A stretch of 64,000 nt of DNA from Ovoidimarina sp038744785 (lineage in GTDB: Bacteria > Pseudomonadota > Alphaproteobacteria > Rhodobacterales > Rhodobacteraceae), in contig JBCDLX010000020.1 of NCBI GenBank assembly GCA_038744785.1, forward strand, positions 1 to 64,000. Direction: 5' to 3'. The translations under genes were made by a program, and so were the position numbers. Each line of letters begins with the position of its first letter. Position 1 is the first letter of the stretch. This document shows, in pieces, positions 27,576 to 36,995 of this stretch. The notes beneath the pieces were generated by a model. That model had not been told where the DNA came from. It searched no databases and worked only from the letters and a program-made list of their open reading frames with translations.

Positions 27576-28556
27576 ATGGAAAGCCGTCTTGCCTTCGCGC
27601 TTGAACGCGGTCTGTTCGATGTGTCGACTGGGGTTTTGGCAGTATGGGGCGCACAGGCGCTATCGGACCTCACCGCGTTGCCGCGCGATGCAGTGAGGAT
27701 CGTGCAAGGCTATCGTCCGGATGTCGATGCGCTGTCGGCCGCAGGATTTAGTGTAGGACCGGAAGAACCTGCTGACGCCGCGCTGGGCATCGTTCTGGTG
27801 CCACGCGAAAGGGCGCGTGCGCGTGCCTGGATCGCAGCGGCTGCGCGCGTGAGCCGGGGACCAGTGGTTGTCGACGGGGCCAAGTCGGACGGAATCGAAG
27901 GCATTCTGCGCGACCTGCGCAAACGGGCAGAGATGTCAGACGTGCTGTCGAAGCATCATGGCAAGCTTGCCGTTCTGGCGCCCGGCGCCGATCTGAGCGA
28001 TTGGGAGGATCCAGGCCCTAAGGACATTGGGGGGTTCGTCACGCAGGCGGGTGTTTTTTCGGCCGACGGGGTCGATCCTGGGTCGGTGCTGCTTGCCGAT
28101 GCGTTGCCCGGTGATCTGCAGGGCAGAATCGTCGATCTTGGCGCGGGCTGGGGATACCTCTCGAAAACCGTCTTATCGTGCCCGGGCGTCAGAGCATGCC
28201 ATCTGGTCGAGGCCGATTTCACGGCGCTGAATTGCGCACGGATCAACGTTCGTGATCCCCGTGCGAAGTTCCACTGGGCGGACGCAACCCGTTTCGACGC
28301 GGCAACCGGCTTCGATGCGGCAGTTATGAACCCACCTTTCCACCGGGGTCGCACTGGCGACCCTGGCTTGGGACAAGCGTTTATTGCGCATGCGCGAACA
28401 CTTCTGCGGAAGAACGGCATCCTTTGGCTTGTGGCAAACCGGCATCTTCCGTACGAAAACACTCTGGCCACCCAGTTCAAAGAGGTAGCTGGGATCGGCG
28501 GCGACCGGTCCTTTAAGCTGTTCCGCGCGGCCCGACCGCGCCAGTCAGGAGCATGA
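27576..28556 (+). CDS. Class I SAM methyltransferase, RsmC-like
   Basis: The 326-aa protein has a degenerate N-terminal half and a C-terminal methyltransferase domain, the layout of RsmC/RlmG enzymes that methylate guanine in ribosomal RNA. The SAM-binding loop VDLGAGWGYLS (about 188-198) and catalytic NPPFH (about 253-257) are clear. It starts 24 bases after clpS and is followed 4 bases later by an SDR gene. RsmC (16S G1207) is the nearest known function, inferred by layout only. Confidence 0.88.
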   Translation: MESRLAFALERGLFDVSTGVLAVWGAQALSDLTALPRDAVRIVQGYRPDVDALSAAGFSVGPEEPADAALGIVLVPRERARARAWIAAAARVSRGPVVVDGAKSDGIEGILRDLRKRAEMSDVLSKHHGKLAVLAPGADLSDWEDPGPKDIGGFVTQAGVFSADGVDPGSVLLADALPGDLQGRIVDLGAGWGYLSKTVLSCPGVRACHLVEADFTALNCARINVRDPRAKFHWADATRFDAATGFDAAVMNPPFHRGRTGDPGLGQAFIAHARTLLRKNGILWLVANRHLPYENTLATQFKEVAGIGGDRSFKLFRAARPRQSGA

Positions 28557-28560
28557 GGAC

Positions 28561-29367
28561 ATGAGTTTTGCGATCCAGGGCAAGACCGCCGTCGTCACCG
28601 GTGCGGCGAATGGCGTGGGGCTCGCCATTGCACGGCATTTTGCCGACAAGGGCGCGAATGTCGTCTTTGCGGATATGGATGAAAAGCGGCTATCCGATGA
28701 GTTGGGCGAAACCGGCGACGAGGACAACGTTCGAATGTTCGCGGGTGATCTGCGGCAGAAACTGACGATTGCGAACCTCTTGTCCGCAACATTGGATGCG
28801 TTCGAACGGGTGGACGTTCTTGTAAACGGGTCCCGCCAAATGCTCGCCGCCGACCCCCTGAACCAGGACGATGACGCGGTAAAGGCGCTTCTGGATCAGA
28901 ATCTTATGACGTCACTCAGGCTCAGCCAGCTTTTTGCGCGCCGAATGATCAAGCAGGCTCAGGTCGAGGGGAAAGAAGAAGGTCCGGTTGGATCGATCAT
29001 CAATCTGTCGTCGATTGCTGCCCAACGCACGCATCCCAAACTCCTTGCGTACTCCGTTTCCTCAGCCGCCGTCGATCAGTTGACCCGTTCGATGGCAGTG
29101 GCGCTGGCACCAGAACGCATCCGCGTAAACGCGGTTTCCTTTGGCAGTGTGATGAGCGCGTCTTTGCAAGGGGCGCTAAAGGAAGACAGTGACATTCGTG
29201 AACAGATCATCGATCACACTCCACTGTCCCGGATCGCCAGCGCGGGCGAGTTGGCGGAGGTCGCGCAGTTCCTGGCATCCGACGGATCGGGATTTATGAC
29301 GGGTCAGATTCTAACCGTCGATGGTGGGCGCACTCTGATTGATGCGGTGGATTCACCGGCGCATTGA
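28561..29367 (+). CDS. SDR-family protein with a degenerate active site
   Basis: The 268-aa protein has a short-chain dehydrogenase fold: TGAANGVG nucleotide-binding motif (13-20), an acidic D38 after the second strand (NAD-preferring pattern), serine S151 and tyrosine Y164. Two conserved features are lost: the catalytic lysine of YxxxK is serine (S168, codon TCA), and the NNAG motif reads NGSR (89-92). It may be a weak or non-catalytic binder. Start ATG 28561 has AGGAGC upstream, and it is likely translated with the RsmC-like gene. Confidence 0.9.
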   Translation: MSFAIQGKTAVVTGAANGVGLAIARHFADKGANVVFADMDEKRLSDELGETGDEDNVRMFAGDLRQKLTIANLLSATLDAFERVDVLVNGSRQMLAADPLNQDDDAVKALLDQNLMTSLRLSQLFARRMIKQAQVEGKEEGPVGSIINLSSIAAQRTHPKLLAYSVSSAAVDQLTRSMAVALAPERIRVNAVSFGSVMSASLQGALKEDSDIREQIIDHTPLSRIASAGELAEVAQFLASDGSGFMTGQILTVDGGRTLIDAVDSPAH

Positions 29368-29442
29368 ATGTACCGCGAAGCAACGAATTGATGCCTTGTA
29401 GTTGCATCAGCATATGGTTGATCGGCTACCGCGCGTCTGGCT

Positions 29443-29841
29443 CTAGGATGCGGATTGGCAGGCGCCGAGGGCCTTTTCTGTTGGTCCCTGAAGTGCAGCG
29501 CGGCGATTTTCCAGATTGGCGAGTTTGCGACGTTCAGCAAGCGGGTCGATAGCGACCTGGCGCTCGCGCTCAACCCGCCGTGTGCCCTGACAAAAGTTAA
29601 CCCCGCCATAAGCCGAATGCGTTCCAAATCCACGGCCGAACCCGGTGCAGAACGTAAGCTGGGGGATGTAATCGACCTCGGTTTCGATCCGGTAGCCGCG
29701 CGCGAGATTTTCTTCGGTCTCTGCTATCAGTGCGTTTACCGTGTTGAGCTCACGCGAAACCTTGGACACGCAGCGTTCTGCCGGTGTGGCGCAGGCGGCC
29801 ACGATAACAAGAGCAAGAATTCCAAGTTTGGACGCTGTCAT
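29443..29841 (-). CDS. Uncharacterised lipoprotein
   Basis: A 132-aa protein with a lipoprotein signal (MTASKLGILALVIVAAC; lipobox VAAC, lipidated C17) followed by a cysteine-containing domain (LTFCTGFGRGFG; NFCQG) and a helical C-terminus. Four further cysteines suggest disulfides. I recall similar short lipoproteins in Rhodobacteraceae but know of no function. It is convergent with the SDR gene and divergent from hemF. Confidence 0.78.
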   Translation of the reverse strand: MTASKLGILALVIVAACATPAERCVSKVSRELNTVNALIAETEENLARGYRIETEVDYIPQLTFCTGFGRGFGTHSAYGGVNFCQGTRRVERERQVAIDPLAERRKLANLENRRAALQGPTEKALGACQSAS

Positions 29842-29950
29842 GGCGCGAGCCTAACAGACGGGCCAGATGGTGGAAATCACGTTCATTGAGTCCGTTGGCA
29901 CCGTCGCCTTGGCCTGTTAGCCATGGGCGGCGCGAGATTCCGGAGGAGAC

Positions 29951-30841
29951 ATGACTGAGGGGTTCGATGATCGCAAGGCACGGGCGTCTGCCTGGTTTCG
30001 TGCACTGCGCGACGAGATCGTTGCCGCGTTCGAGCAATTAGAGGACACGCAATCCACCGGACCTTATGCAGTTCTGGCACCGGGGCGCTTCGAGGTCAGC
30101 GAAACGAGGCGGGCGTCGGAGGATGGAGACGATGCCGGCGGCGGGCTGATGAGCGTAATGCGCGGCGGTCGTGTGTTCGAGAAAGTCGGTGTCAACGTCT
30201 CGACTGTATACGGCACATTGGGCGCTCGCGCCCAACAGGCGATGGCCGCGCGCGGCGTACCCGGGATGGCCGAAGATCCGCGATTTTGGGCGTCGGGAAT
30301 AAGCCTTGTGGCCCACATGCAAAACCCGCACACGCCGGCGGTTCACATGAACACACGGATGTTCTGGACGCCCGGGGCTTGGTGGTTTGGCGGGGGGTCT
30401 GATCTTAATCCCTGCATCGAATATGACGACGACACAGCCGCGTTCCACGATGTTCTGCGCGCGCACTGCGCGCCCCACGGCACAGACTACTATGACCGGT
30501 TCAAGGCCTGGGCGGACGAATATTTCTATGTCCCGCATCGGAACCGGGCGCGGGGTGTCGGGGGCGTCTTTTACGATGACCTGAACACCGGGGATTGGGA
30601 CGCCGATTTTGCGTTTACACAGGATGTCGGCCGGGCGTTTCTTCCGGCATTTGTCCCGCTGGTTGAAAAGCGGCGCGATACCGATTGGGGCGCATCCGAA
30701 CGCGAGGCTCAGTTGGTGCATCGGGGGCTCTATGCCGAGTATAATTTGGTCTACGACCGGGGCACAAAGTTCGGGCTGGAAACCGGACATGATGCAAACG
30801 CGGTGTTGATGAGTTTGCCGCCTCTTGCCAAGTGGATTTGA
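29951..30841 (+). CDS. hemF: Oxygen-dependent coproporphyrinogen III oxidase
   Basis: HemF converts coproporphyrinogen III to protoporphyrinogen IX in haem synthesis using O2. The 296-aa protein has the family stretches NPHTPAVHMNTR, WWFGGGSDLNPC, and FGLETGHDANAVLMSLPP at the end. Start ATG 29951 has GGAGGAGAC directly before it. The stop is one base before the cobT start, so the three genes hemF-cobT-cobS probably form one transcript, linking haem and cobalamin tetrapyrrole metabolism. Confidence 0.97.
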   Translation: MTEGFDDRKARASAWFRALRDEIVAAFEQLEDTQSTGPYAVLAPGRFEVSETRRASEDGDDAGGGLMSVMRGGRVFEKVGVNVSTVYGTLGARAQQAMAARGVPGMAEDPRFWASGISLVAHMQNPHTPAVHMNTRMFWTPGAWWFGGGSDLNPCIEYDDDTAAFHDVLRAHCAPHGTDYYDRFKAWADEYFYVPHRNRARGVGGVFYDDLNTGDWDADFAFTQDVGRAFLPAFVPLVEKRRDTDWGASEREAQLVHRGLYAEYNLVYDRGTKFGLETGHDANAVLMSLPPLAKWI

Positions 30842-30842
30842 C

Positions 30843-31856
30843 ATGACCATGCAAAACAACGGTTTCGAAGCCGCCTTGCGTGCCGCGATCGACGGAAAGA
30901 CCAAGCCCCCAGGAAGCCTTGGGCGCATTGAGGAGCTGGCCGCCCAGATCGCGCGGGTCCAATGCAGTCTGACACCTCGTATGGAAAGCTGCCGCCATTT
31001 CGTTTTTGCCGCCGACCACGGTATCGCGGTCGAAGGCGTATCGGCATATCCTCAGGCCGTGACCCGCCAGATGGTCGCGAATTTCGCTGCTGGAGGTGCG
31101 GCGTCGAACGTGTTTGCAAGGGCAAACGGGATTGATCTGACCGTCGTCGATGCGGGCGTCGCAGGCGGTCCAATGGAACTGGATGGTGTCGTGGAGGCGC
31201 GCATGGGCGAAGGCACTGCAAGCGCGCTGAACGGTCCGGCCATGACCCCGGCGATCGCGCAAACCGCGCTCGATAGGGGCAAGGCGTTCGGGCGTGACGC
31301 GGGCACCGACGCCGTTTCGGTCGGCGAGATGGGCATTGGCAACACATCCGCCGCCGCGCTTTTGGCAGCCAAGCTGACGTGCCAACCCGTGGCACAGTTC
31401 ACCGGGCGAGGCACCGGTCTTGACGACAAAGGATTGGCGGCCAAGACGGCGATCCTTGAACGTGCAGCAGACCGGACGGCCGATCGGCTGGACGGGATTT
31501 CCGCGCTGTCAGAAGTTGGCGGGTTCGAAATCGCTATGATGGCCGGCGCTATGTTGGGCGCAGCCGATGCGGGCCGTGTCGTTATTGTGGACGGGTTTAT
31601 CGCGGCCGCTGCGGCGGCCGCCGCGCTTGATCTGGAACCGGACAGCAGGGCCGCAATGGTTTTTGCGCACCTGTCGGCGGAGGCGGGGCACAGGGCGTTG
31701 TGTGACGCGCTGGGGGCAGAGCCGCTTTTGCATCTCGACATGCGGCTTGGCGAGGGCACGGGCGCGCTTCTGGCTTGGCCGCTTCTGCGGTCGGCCGCGG
31801 CGATGCTGTCCGATATGGCAAGTTTTTCCTCTGCAGGCGTCAGCGAGGCAGAATGA
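30843..31856 (+). CDS. cobT: Nicotinate-nucleotide-dimethylbenzimidazole phosphoribosyltransferase
   Basis: CobT makes alpha-ribazole phosphate, the lower ligand precursor of cobalamin. The 337-aa product has GKTKPPGSLGRIEELA at the start, FAADHGIAVEGVSAYP, EMGIGNTSAAA, and the catalytic glutamate in MRLGEGTGALLA near the end. Start ATG 30843 follows hemF directly. Its stop overlaps the cobS start (ATGA). Confidence 0.96.
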   Translation: MTMQNNGFEAALRAAIDGKTKPPGSLGRIEELAAQIARVQCSLTPRMESCRHFVFAADHGIAVEGVSAYPQAVTRQMVANFAAGGAASNVFARANGIDLTVVDAGVAGGPMELDGVVEARMGEGTASALNGPAMTPAIAQTALDRGKAFGRDAGTDAVSVGEMGIGNTSAAALLAAKLTCQPVAQFTGRGTGLDDKGLAAKTAILERAADRTADRLDGISALSEVGGFEIAMMAGAMLGAADAGRVVIVDGFIAAAAAAAALDLEPDSRAAMVFAHLSAEAGHRALCDALGAEPLLHLDMRLGEGTGALLAWPLLRSAAAMLSDMASFSSAGVSEAE

Positions 31857-32617
31857 CCCGCCTCGCCGAAGAGTGGGCGATATTTCTTTTGGCGGTTCAA
31901 TTCATGACCCGGCTGCCGGTGCGTCCCGCAGGCTGGAGCTCGGAGCGTATGGCGGCCTCGCCGCGCTGGTATCCCGCCGTCGGCGTGCTTGTAGGCGGCA
32001 CCGCGGCCTTTGTCTATGGTGGCGCAAACCTCGTCTTTCCCACAATTCTTGCGGTTTTGCTTTCGACAGTTGCGGCGGTGGTCCTGACCGGCGCGCTCCA
32101 TGAGGACGGGCTTGCCGATTGCTGCGACGGGTTGGGCGGTGCGGCGTCGATGGACCGGGCACTGGAGATTATGCGCGACAGTCGGATCGGGGTTTACGGT
32201 GCATTGGGACTTGGGCTTCTTATGGCCGTAAAGGTCGCGAGCCTTACCGGGCTGCCCGCCTGGGCGGTTCCATCCGCGCTTGTAGCCGCGCACGCCACCA
32301 GCCGATCTTCGGCCGTTCTGGTCATGGCGACCAGCCGATACGTTCGGGATCAGGGCGCGGGAACGCCAGTGGCGGGCGGCACTGGCGTATTGCTTCCAGC
32401 CCTGATCATGGGCGCCCTCGCGTGCCTTCCGCTTCTGGCCCAAGCTCCGGTCGCCGCGGCCTGTGGTCTTTTTGGCCTGGCCATCGGCCACGGCGTCATG
32501 CGCCGCGTCTTCGATAGAAGGCTTGGAGGTTACACCGGCGACTGTCTGGGCGCGGTGCAACAGCTTAGCGAGGTCGGATTTTACCTTGGCGTTCTGGCTG
32601 TTCTGGGACTTGGCTGA
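31853..32617 (+). CDS. cobS: Adenosylcobinamide-GDP ribazoletransferase
   Basis: CobS joins GDP-cobinamide to alpha-ribazole (phosphate) in the membrane, the step after CobT. The 254-aa protein has several hydrophobic segments, an AVQFMTRLPV start, and the conserved GALHEDGLADCCDGLGG motif (about 81-97) holding metal-binding aspartates. RDSRIGVYGALGL follows, also typical. Start ATG 31853 overlaps the cobT stop by 4 bases. Confidence 0.96.
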   Translation: MTRLAEEWAIFLLAVQFMTRLPVRPAGWSSERMAASPRWYPAVGVLVGGTAAFVYGGANLVFPTILAVLLSTVAAVVLTGALHEDGLADCCDGLGGAASMDRALEIMRDSRIGVYGALGLGLLMAVKVASLTGLPAWAVPSALVAAHATSRSSAVLVMATSRYVRDQGAGTPVAGGTGVLLPALIMGALACLPLLAQAPVAAACGLFGLAIGHGVMRRVFDRRLGGYTGDCLGAVQQLSEVGFYLGVLAVLGLG

Positions 32618-32750
32618 ACGGGGGTGGCCAAAAACGCGTGGTGGCACGCCGCGACCGCCCCGACCGTGCCTTTCGGGATGTGATGTCTGGCGGTAGCATG
32701 TTGCACAGTTCCCCTACCGCGTCCCCGCACCGCGAGGACAGCGAACCGGT

Positions 32751-33011
32751 TCAGTGCCCGCTTTCGTCACCACCCGGCTTTGGGGGGAGGTTCGGAGCGT
32801 CCTGACCGGACACAAGACTTTCGATCAGCTCTCGGGCCCGCCGTTCGGCCCGCCGGATGCGGATGGCGGTCAAGAACGTCTCCTCCATCGTCGTCGATGA
32901 TGTCCCAAGCGCGTCGGCGACCCGGCGCACGGCATTCTCATCACCCGTCTTCGCTTCCAGATCCAACGCCATCTGCGCCAGCTCGTCGGCCAGTTCCTCC
33001 ATCTTCGACAT
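32751..33011 (-). CDS. Small conserved helical protein (86 aa)
   Basis: The product (MSKMEELADELAQMALDLEAKTGDENAV...) is predicted mostly helical and acidic, with a central ADALGTSSTTMEETFLTAIRI and a proline-rich tail. Start ATG 33011 has AAGGA 8 bases upstream. The longer open frame to 33332 is antisense to gnd. I recall such small proteins in Rhodobacteraceae but no function. It is divergent from gnd across 119 bp. Confidence 0.72.
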   Translation of the reverse strand: MSKMEELADELAQMALDLEAKTGDENAVRRVADALGTSSTTMEETFLTAIRIRRAERRARELIESLVSGQDAPNLPPKPGGDESGH

Positions 33012-33130
33012 GCAATACGTCCTTGTCGCCCGTTTTCTTTCACCTATGACGGGCTGCATCCAAAGACCAGAGCTTGTGTCTCGGGCGCATGTCTCTACTT
33101 TCGAGCCAAGACAAGAAAGGGACAGGGACC

Positions 33131-34528
33131 ATGGCAGAGATCGGCTTGACAGGGCTTGGTACGATGGGCGCGGCGCTGGCGTTGAATATCGCGGATACCG
33201 GTCACACCATTGCTGTCCATAACCGAACCTCGGCACGAGCACATGAGTTGGTCGACGGCGCGGGTCCGCTCGCAGACCGCATGACAGCGACCGAGGATTT
33301 TGCAGAACTCGCCGCGGCGCTTGATGCGCCACGTGCCGTTATCGTGATGGTTCCCGCGGGGGCGGCGGTCGACGATACGATCAAGGCGCTTTTGCCGCAT
33401 CTCGACCCTGGCGACCTTATCATTGATGCAGGGAACGCAAACTTCCACGACACAAGGCGGCGCGAGGCCGAACTCGACGGGACGGGCATAGACTTTTTCG
33501 GAATGGGCGTCTCGGGCGGCGAAGATGGGGCGCGGCATGGGCCGTCAATCATGGTGGGTGGACCTGCTGGCGCCTACGAGCGTGTTCGCCCGATTATCGA
33601 AGGTATCGCAGCGCGCTACCAAGGGGATCCGTGTGCCGCGCATCTTGGGCCCGATGGCGCCGGTCATTTTGTGAAGACGGTCCATAACGGGATCGAATAC
33701 GCGGACATGCAGTTGATCGCCGAGGTCTATGGGATGCTGCGCGACGGGCAGGGACGGACGCCTTCGGAAATCGGCGTTCTTTTCTCGTCCTGGAACATGG
33801 GGCCCTTGCAGTCGTTTTTGGTTGAGATCACGGGCCAGGTGCTTTCGGTCGATGACCCGGTGACTGGTAAGCCGTTGGTCGAGATGATCCTTGATCGCGC
33901 CGGGCAGAAGGGCACCGGACGTTGGACCGCGATCGAAGCGCTGTCGCTTGGTCAATCAGCCACCACGATCGAGGCGGCGGTCGCTGCCAGGTCCTGGTCG
34001 TCGGCGAAGGACGTGCGCGTGGCGGCGGCCAGCATTTTGCCTGGACCAGGAGTCCGTTGCCACCCCGTCCTGGACGGTGATCTTGAAGAAGCGCTGCTGG
34101 CGGCGCGGATTATCGCCTATGCGCAGGGGCTGGATATACTGAAGGCGGCGTCTGACGAATACGGGTGGGACATCGATCTGGCGCGGACGGCCGAAATCTG
34201 GCGTGCCGGTTGCATCATCCGCTCGGCGCTTCTTGATGATATCGCGCAGGCCGTGCGCGCCGGCATGCCGCATGGACAACTGATCCTGTCAGAGCGGTTC
34301 GTGCGGCGCCTTGCCGAGGCGCTTCCTGCCCTTCGCCGCGTGCTGGGCGCGGCGATTGCAGCCGGGTTGCCGATGCCTGCGATGGCGGCGGCGTTGGCCT
34401 ATTTCGACACGATGCGCACAGGCCGGGGCACAACGGACCTGATCCAGGCGCAGCGCGATTTCTTCGGGCGCCACGGGTTCGAACGCGTGGATGGCGGCGC
34501 CGGGCACCACGGCCCTTGGGCCGGGTAG
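33131..34528 (+). CDS. gnd: 6-phosphogluconate dehydrogenase
   Basis: The 465-aa enzyme oxidatively decarboxylates 6-phosphogluconate to ribulose 5-phosphate in the pentose phosphate pathway. Visible are the NADP-binding GLGTMGAALALNIAD, GVSGGEDGARHGPSIMVGG, catalytic lysine and glutamate in HFVKTVHNGIEYADMQ, and a C-terminal helical domain with RAGCIIRS and RDFFGRHGFER. Start ATG 33131 follows an AG-rich stretch. Length equals the family norm. Confidence 0.97.
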   Translation: MAEIGLTGLGTMGAALALNIADTGHTIAVHNRTSARAHELVDGAGPLADRMTATEDFAELAAALDAPRAVIVMVPAGAAVDDTIKALLPHLDPGDLIIDAGNANFHDTRRREAELDGTGIDFFGMGVSGGEDGARHGPSIMVGGPAGAYERVRPIIEGIAARYQGDPCAAHLGPDGAGHFVKTVHNGIEYADMQLIAEVYGMLRDGQGRTPSEIGVLFSSWNMGPLQSFLVEITGQVLSVDDPVTGKPLVEMILDRAGQKGTGRWTAIEALSLGQSATTIEAAVAARSWSSAKDVRVAAASILPGPGVRCHPVLDGDLEEALLAARIIAYAQGLDILKAASDEYGWDIDLARTAEIWRAGCIIRSALLDDIAQAVRAGMPHGQLILSERFVRRLAEALPALRRVLGAAIAAGLPMPAMAAALAYFDTMRTGRGTTDLIQAQRDFFGRHGFERVDGGAGHHGPWAG

Positions 34529-34560
34529 TCACGACTGGGTCGAGGTTCCGAGGCTCGGGC

Positions 34561-36972
34561 CTAGCGTCGCGCTTTCGCCCGAAGCGTCGGGTCGGCGACG
34601 GTTGGGTCTTCGGGCCAGGGATGCTTGGGGTAGCGCCCGCGCATGTCCTTGCGGACATCGGCATAGCTTGACCCCCAGAAGCCCGGGAGATCCGTTGTCA
34701 CCTGAACGGGGCGTCCGGCGGGCGATAACAGTGTTATGCGCAAGGGCTGCCCCGCGACGACAGGGTGCTGTGTCAGTCCGAACATCTCTTGCAGACGCAC
34801 GGTGATCCCCGGCGCGTCGCCGTCGTAGTGGACCGGCACGTCGCGACCGAGCGGTGTTTCGAAGGTGGGCGGCGCGGCGTTATCAAGGATCCGGCGCTGT
34901 TCCCAGGACAGCATGGCGCGCAACGGGTCCAGAAGGTCCTGCGACGCCCAATCCGCTACAGATCGAACACCGGAAAGATAGGGCAACAGCCACTGGTCAA
35001 GGTTTTTCAGAAGGCCCGCTTCGCTCATATCCGGCAGGTCTTCGCCCGAGCTCCGCACAAGCGCCACGCGCGCCCGCAAGCGCTCGGCCGCGGCGGGAAA
35101 TCGCAGGCCCAGCTCGCGCACGCCGTCCAGCATCGCGCGTGCAGCGAGTTCGTTCGGAACATCGCGCCATATCCGGTCTTCGAGAATCAGCGCCCCAAAA
35201 CACTCCTGCTGCCGCGCGATCACGCGTCCCTCGCGCCTTGACCATGCGCATTTGTGGTGCCAGACGATCTCGTCCCCGAATATCGCGCGCAGTTCGGCTT
35301 CGGTGATCGGTGCCGCTTGCCGAACGGTCGCCTCGCGGGGGGCGCCATCGGTGTCTGTGACCACCACTAGGCGCGCGCGCGCCAGCGGATCATCATTGGA
35401 CATGCGCACGCCGGTGCCCCCTGACAGGATCCAACGCGGGTCGTCGCCGGGGCGGCGCAGCCCGACACGGTCGGGATAGGCTAGCGCAGCCATCTGTCCA
35501 ACCGAAAGCTGCCGTGAAGGTCCTGCAAGTTTCTGCAACCATTTCGCTTCTGTCCTAATGCGCGCCAGCGCCTCCGCATTGGCACGGGGATCGCCCAAAT
35601 TTAGGGCGTCAAGCCGGACAGCCAGATCGGACCCGGCCCCCCGCAAAGGATCCCGGTTGCTTGCAAGGGCGGCGACGTCTGCGGCGGCTGGCCCGGCGTT
35701 CAGAAGCATGTGGGCAAGCCTTGGATGGGCTGGCACACGCGCCATGGCGCGGCCTGCTTCAGTGATTGCGCCATGGCCGTCAATCGCGCCGATCCGGTGC
35801 AGCACGTCCCGCGCTGCAGAAAGCGCCCCTGGGTTTGGCGGTGTCAGGAATGCGAGCGTTCCCGGATCGCGCGTGCCCCATGCCGCAAGATCCAGTGCCA
35901 AACCGGTCAGATCGGCGGTCTCAATTTCGGCGGGGGCGGCCGCAGGAAACGCGCCCTCTTCGGCCCTTGTCCAAAGCCTGTAGCAGACACCTTCGGCGAC
36001 GCGACCGGCGCGCCCGCGGCGTTGGGTTGTTTCGGCGCGGCTGGCACGCTCGGTGACAAGCCGGCTCATTCCGCGCCCCGGATCGAACCGCGCCCTGCGG
36101 GCAAGCCCTGCATCGACTACGACCCGGATATCTTCGATCGTGAGCGACGTTTCGGCAATCGCGGTGGCCAGAACGACCTTGCGCCTATCTCGTTCAGGCC
36201 GGATCGCGGCCCGCTGTTCGGCGAATGGCATGGCTCCGTAAAGGGGGCGCAACCGGCAGTTTTGGGGCAGCTTCAGCCGTGCGGCGACACGCCGGATCTC
36301 GCCCTCGCCTGGCAGAAACACGAGGATACCGCCATCGTTTTCGGCCAAGGCTGTTTCGATCAGGGCGGCACATGCGTCTTCCATGCGCGCGCTCGATGGC
36401 ACTGGGCGGTCGAGCCAGCGGGTTTCGACCGGGAACGTTCGGCCTTCTGATCGGATCAAGGGCGCGTCGCCAAGCATAAGCGCTACACCGGAACCGTCCA
36501 GCGTTGCGGACATCACGACAAGTGCCAGGTCGTCGCGCAACGCGGCGCGTGCCTCTAGACACAAAGCCAGACCAAGATCGGCATTAAGTGAACGCTCGTG
36601 GAATTCGTCGAAGATCACCGCACCGACCCCGCGAAGCTCTGGGTCGCTTTGTAGCCGCCCAGTCAAGATGCCTTCGGTCACGACCTCTATCCGCGTGGCA
36701 TCTGAGACCTTTGCGTCGCCGCGAATGCGGTAGCCCACTGTGCGCCCAACCGGCTCGCCCAGTGTCTCCGCCATGCGCTCTGCCGCTGTGCGCGCAGCGA
36801 TCCGCCGGGGTTCCAGCATCACCACCCGACCTTCGATGTCATCCATAATGGCAAGGGGTACGCGTGTGGTCTTACCGGCGCCCGGCGGCGCTTCGAGAAC
36901 ACAGAGCCCGCGGTCCCGCAGGGCGGACCGGACTTCTGGTAGGGCCGCGTCGATCGGAAGTTCAGTCGGCAT
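34561..36972 (-). CDS. hrpB: ATP-dependent helicase HrpB
   Basis: The 803-aa DEAH-box-like helicase shows motif I APPGAGKTTRVPLA, motif II DEFHER, motif III MSATLDGSG, motif V ATAIAETSLTI and motif VI QRRGRAGRV, then the HrpB-specific C-terminal domain. The N-terminus (LPIDAALPEVRSAL) is typical of HrpB. Its cellular role is poorly known; an RNA or protein-secretion link has been proposed for relatives. Start ATG 36972. The gene is convergent with gnd and upstream of it lies the DUF3108 gene on the same strand, 23 bp away. Confidence 0.95.
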   Translation of the reverse strand: MPTELPIDAALPEVRSALRDRGLCVLEAPPGAGKTTRVPLAIMDDIEGRVVMLEPRRIAARTAAERMAETLGEPVGRTVGYRIRGDAKVSDATRIEVVTEGILTGRLQSDPELRGVGAVIFDEFHERSLNADLGLALCLEARAALRDDLALVVMSATLDGSGVALMLGDAPLIRSEGRTFPVETRWLDRPVPSSARMEDACAALIETALAENDGGILVFLPGEGEIRRVAARLKLPQNCRLRPLYGAMPFAEQRAAIRPERDRRKVVLATAIAETSLTIEDIRVVVDAGLARRARFDPGRGMSRLVTERASRAETTQRRGRAGRVAEGVCYRLWTRAEEGAFPAAAPAEIETADLTGLALDLAAWGTRDPGTLAFLTPPNPGALSAARDVLHRIGAIDGHGAITEAGRAMARVPAHPRLAHMLLNAGPAAADVAALASNRDPLRGAGSDLAVRLDALNLGDPRANAEALARIRTEAKWLQKLAGPSRQLSVGQMAALAYPDRVGLRRPGDDPRWILSGGTGVRMSNDDPLARARLVVVTDTDGAPREATVRQAAPITEAELRAIFGDEIVWHHKCAWSRREGRVIARQQECFGALILEDRIWRDVPNELAARAMLDGVRELGLRFPAAAERLRARVALVRSSGEDLPDMSEAGLLKNLDQWLLPYLSGVRSVADWASQDLLDPLRAMLSWEQRRILDNAAPPTFETPLGRDVPVHYDGDAPGITVRLQEMFGLTQHPVVAGQPLRITLLSPAGRPVQVTTDLPGFWGSSYADVRKDMRGRYPKHPWPEDPTVADPTLRAKARR

Positions 36973-36995
36973 GGAACAGTTTCAACGTGGCCGGG

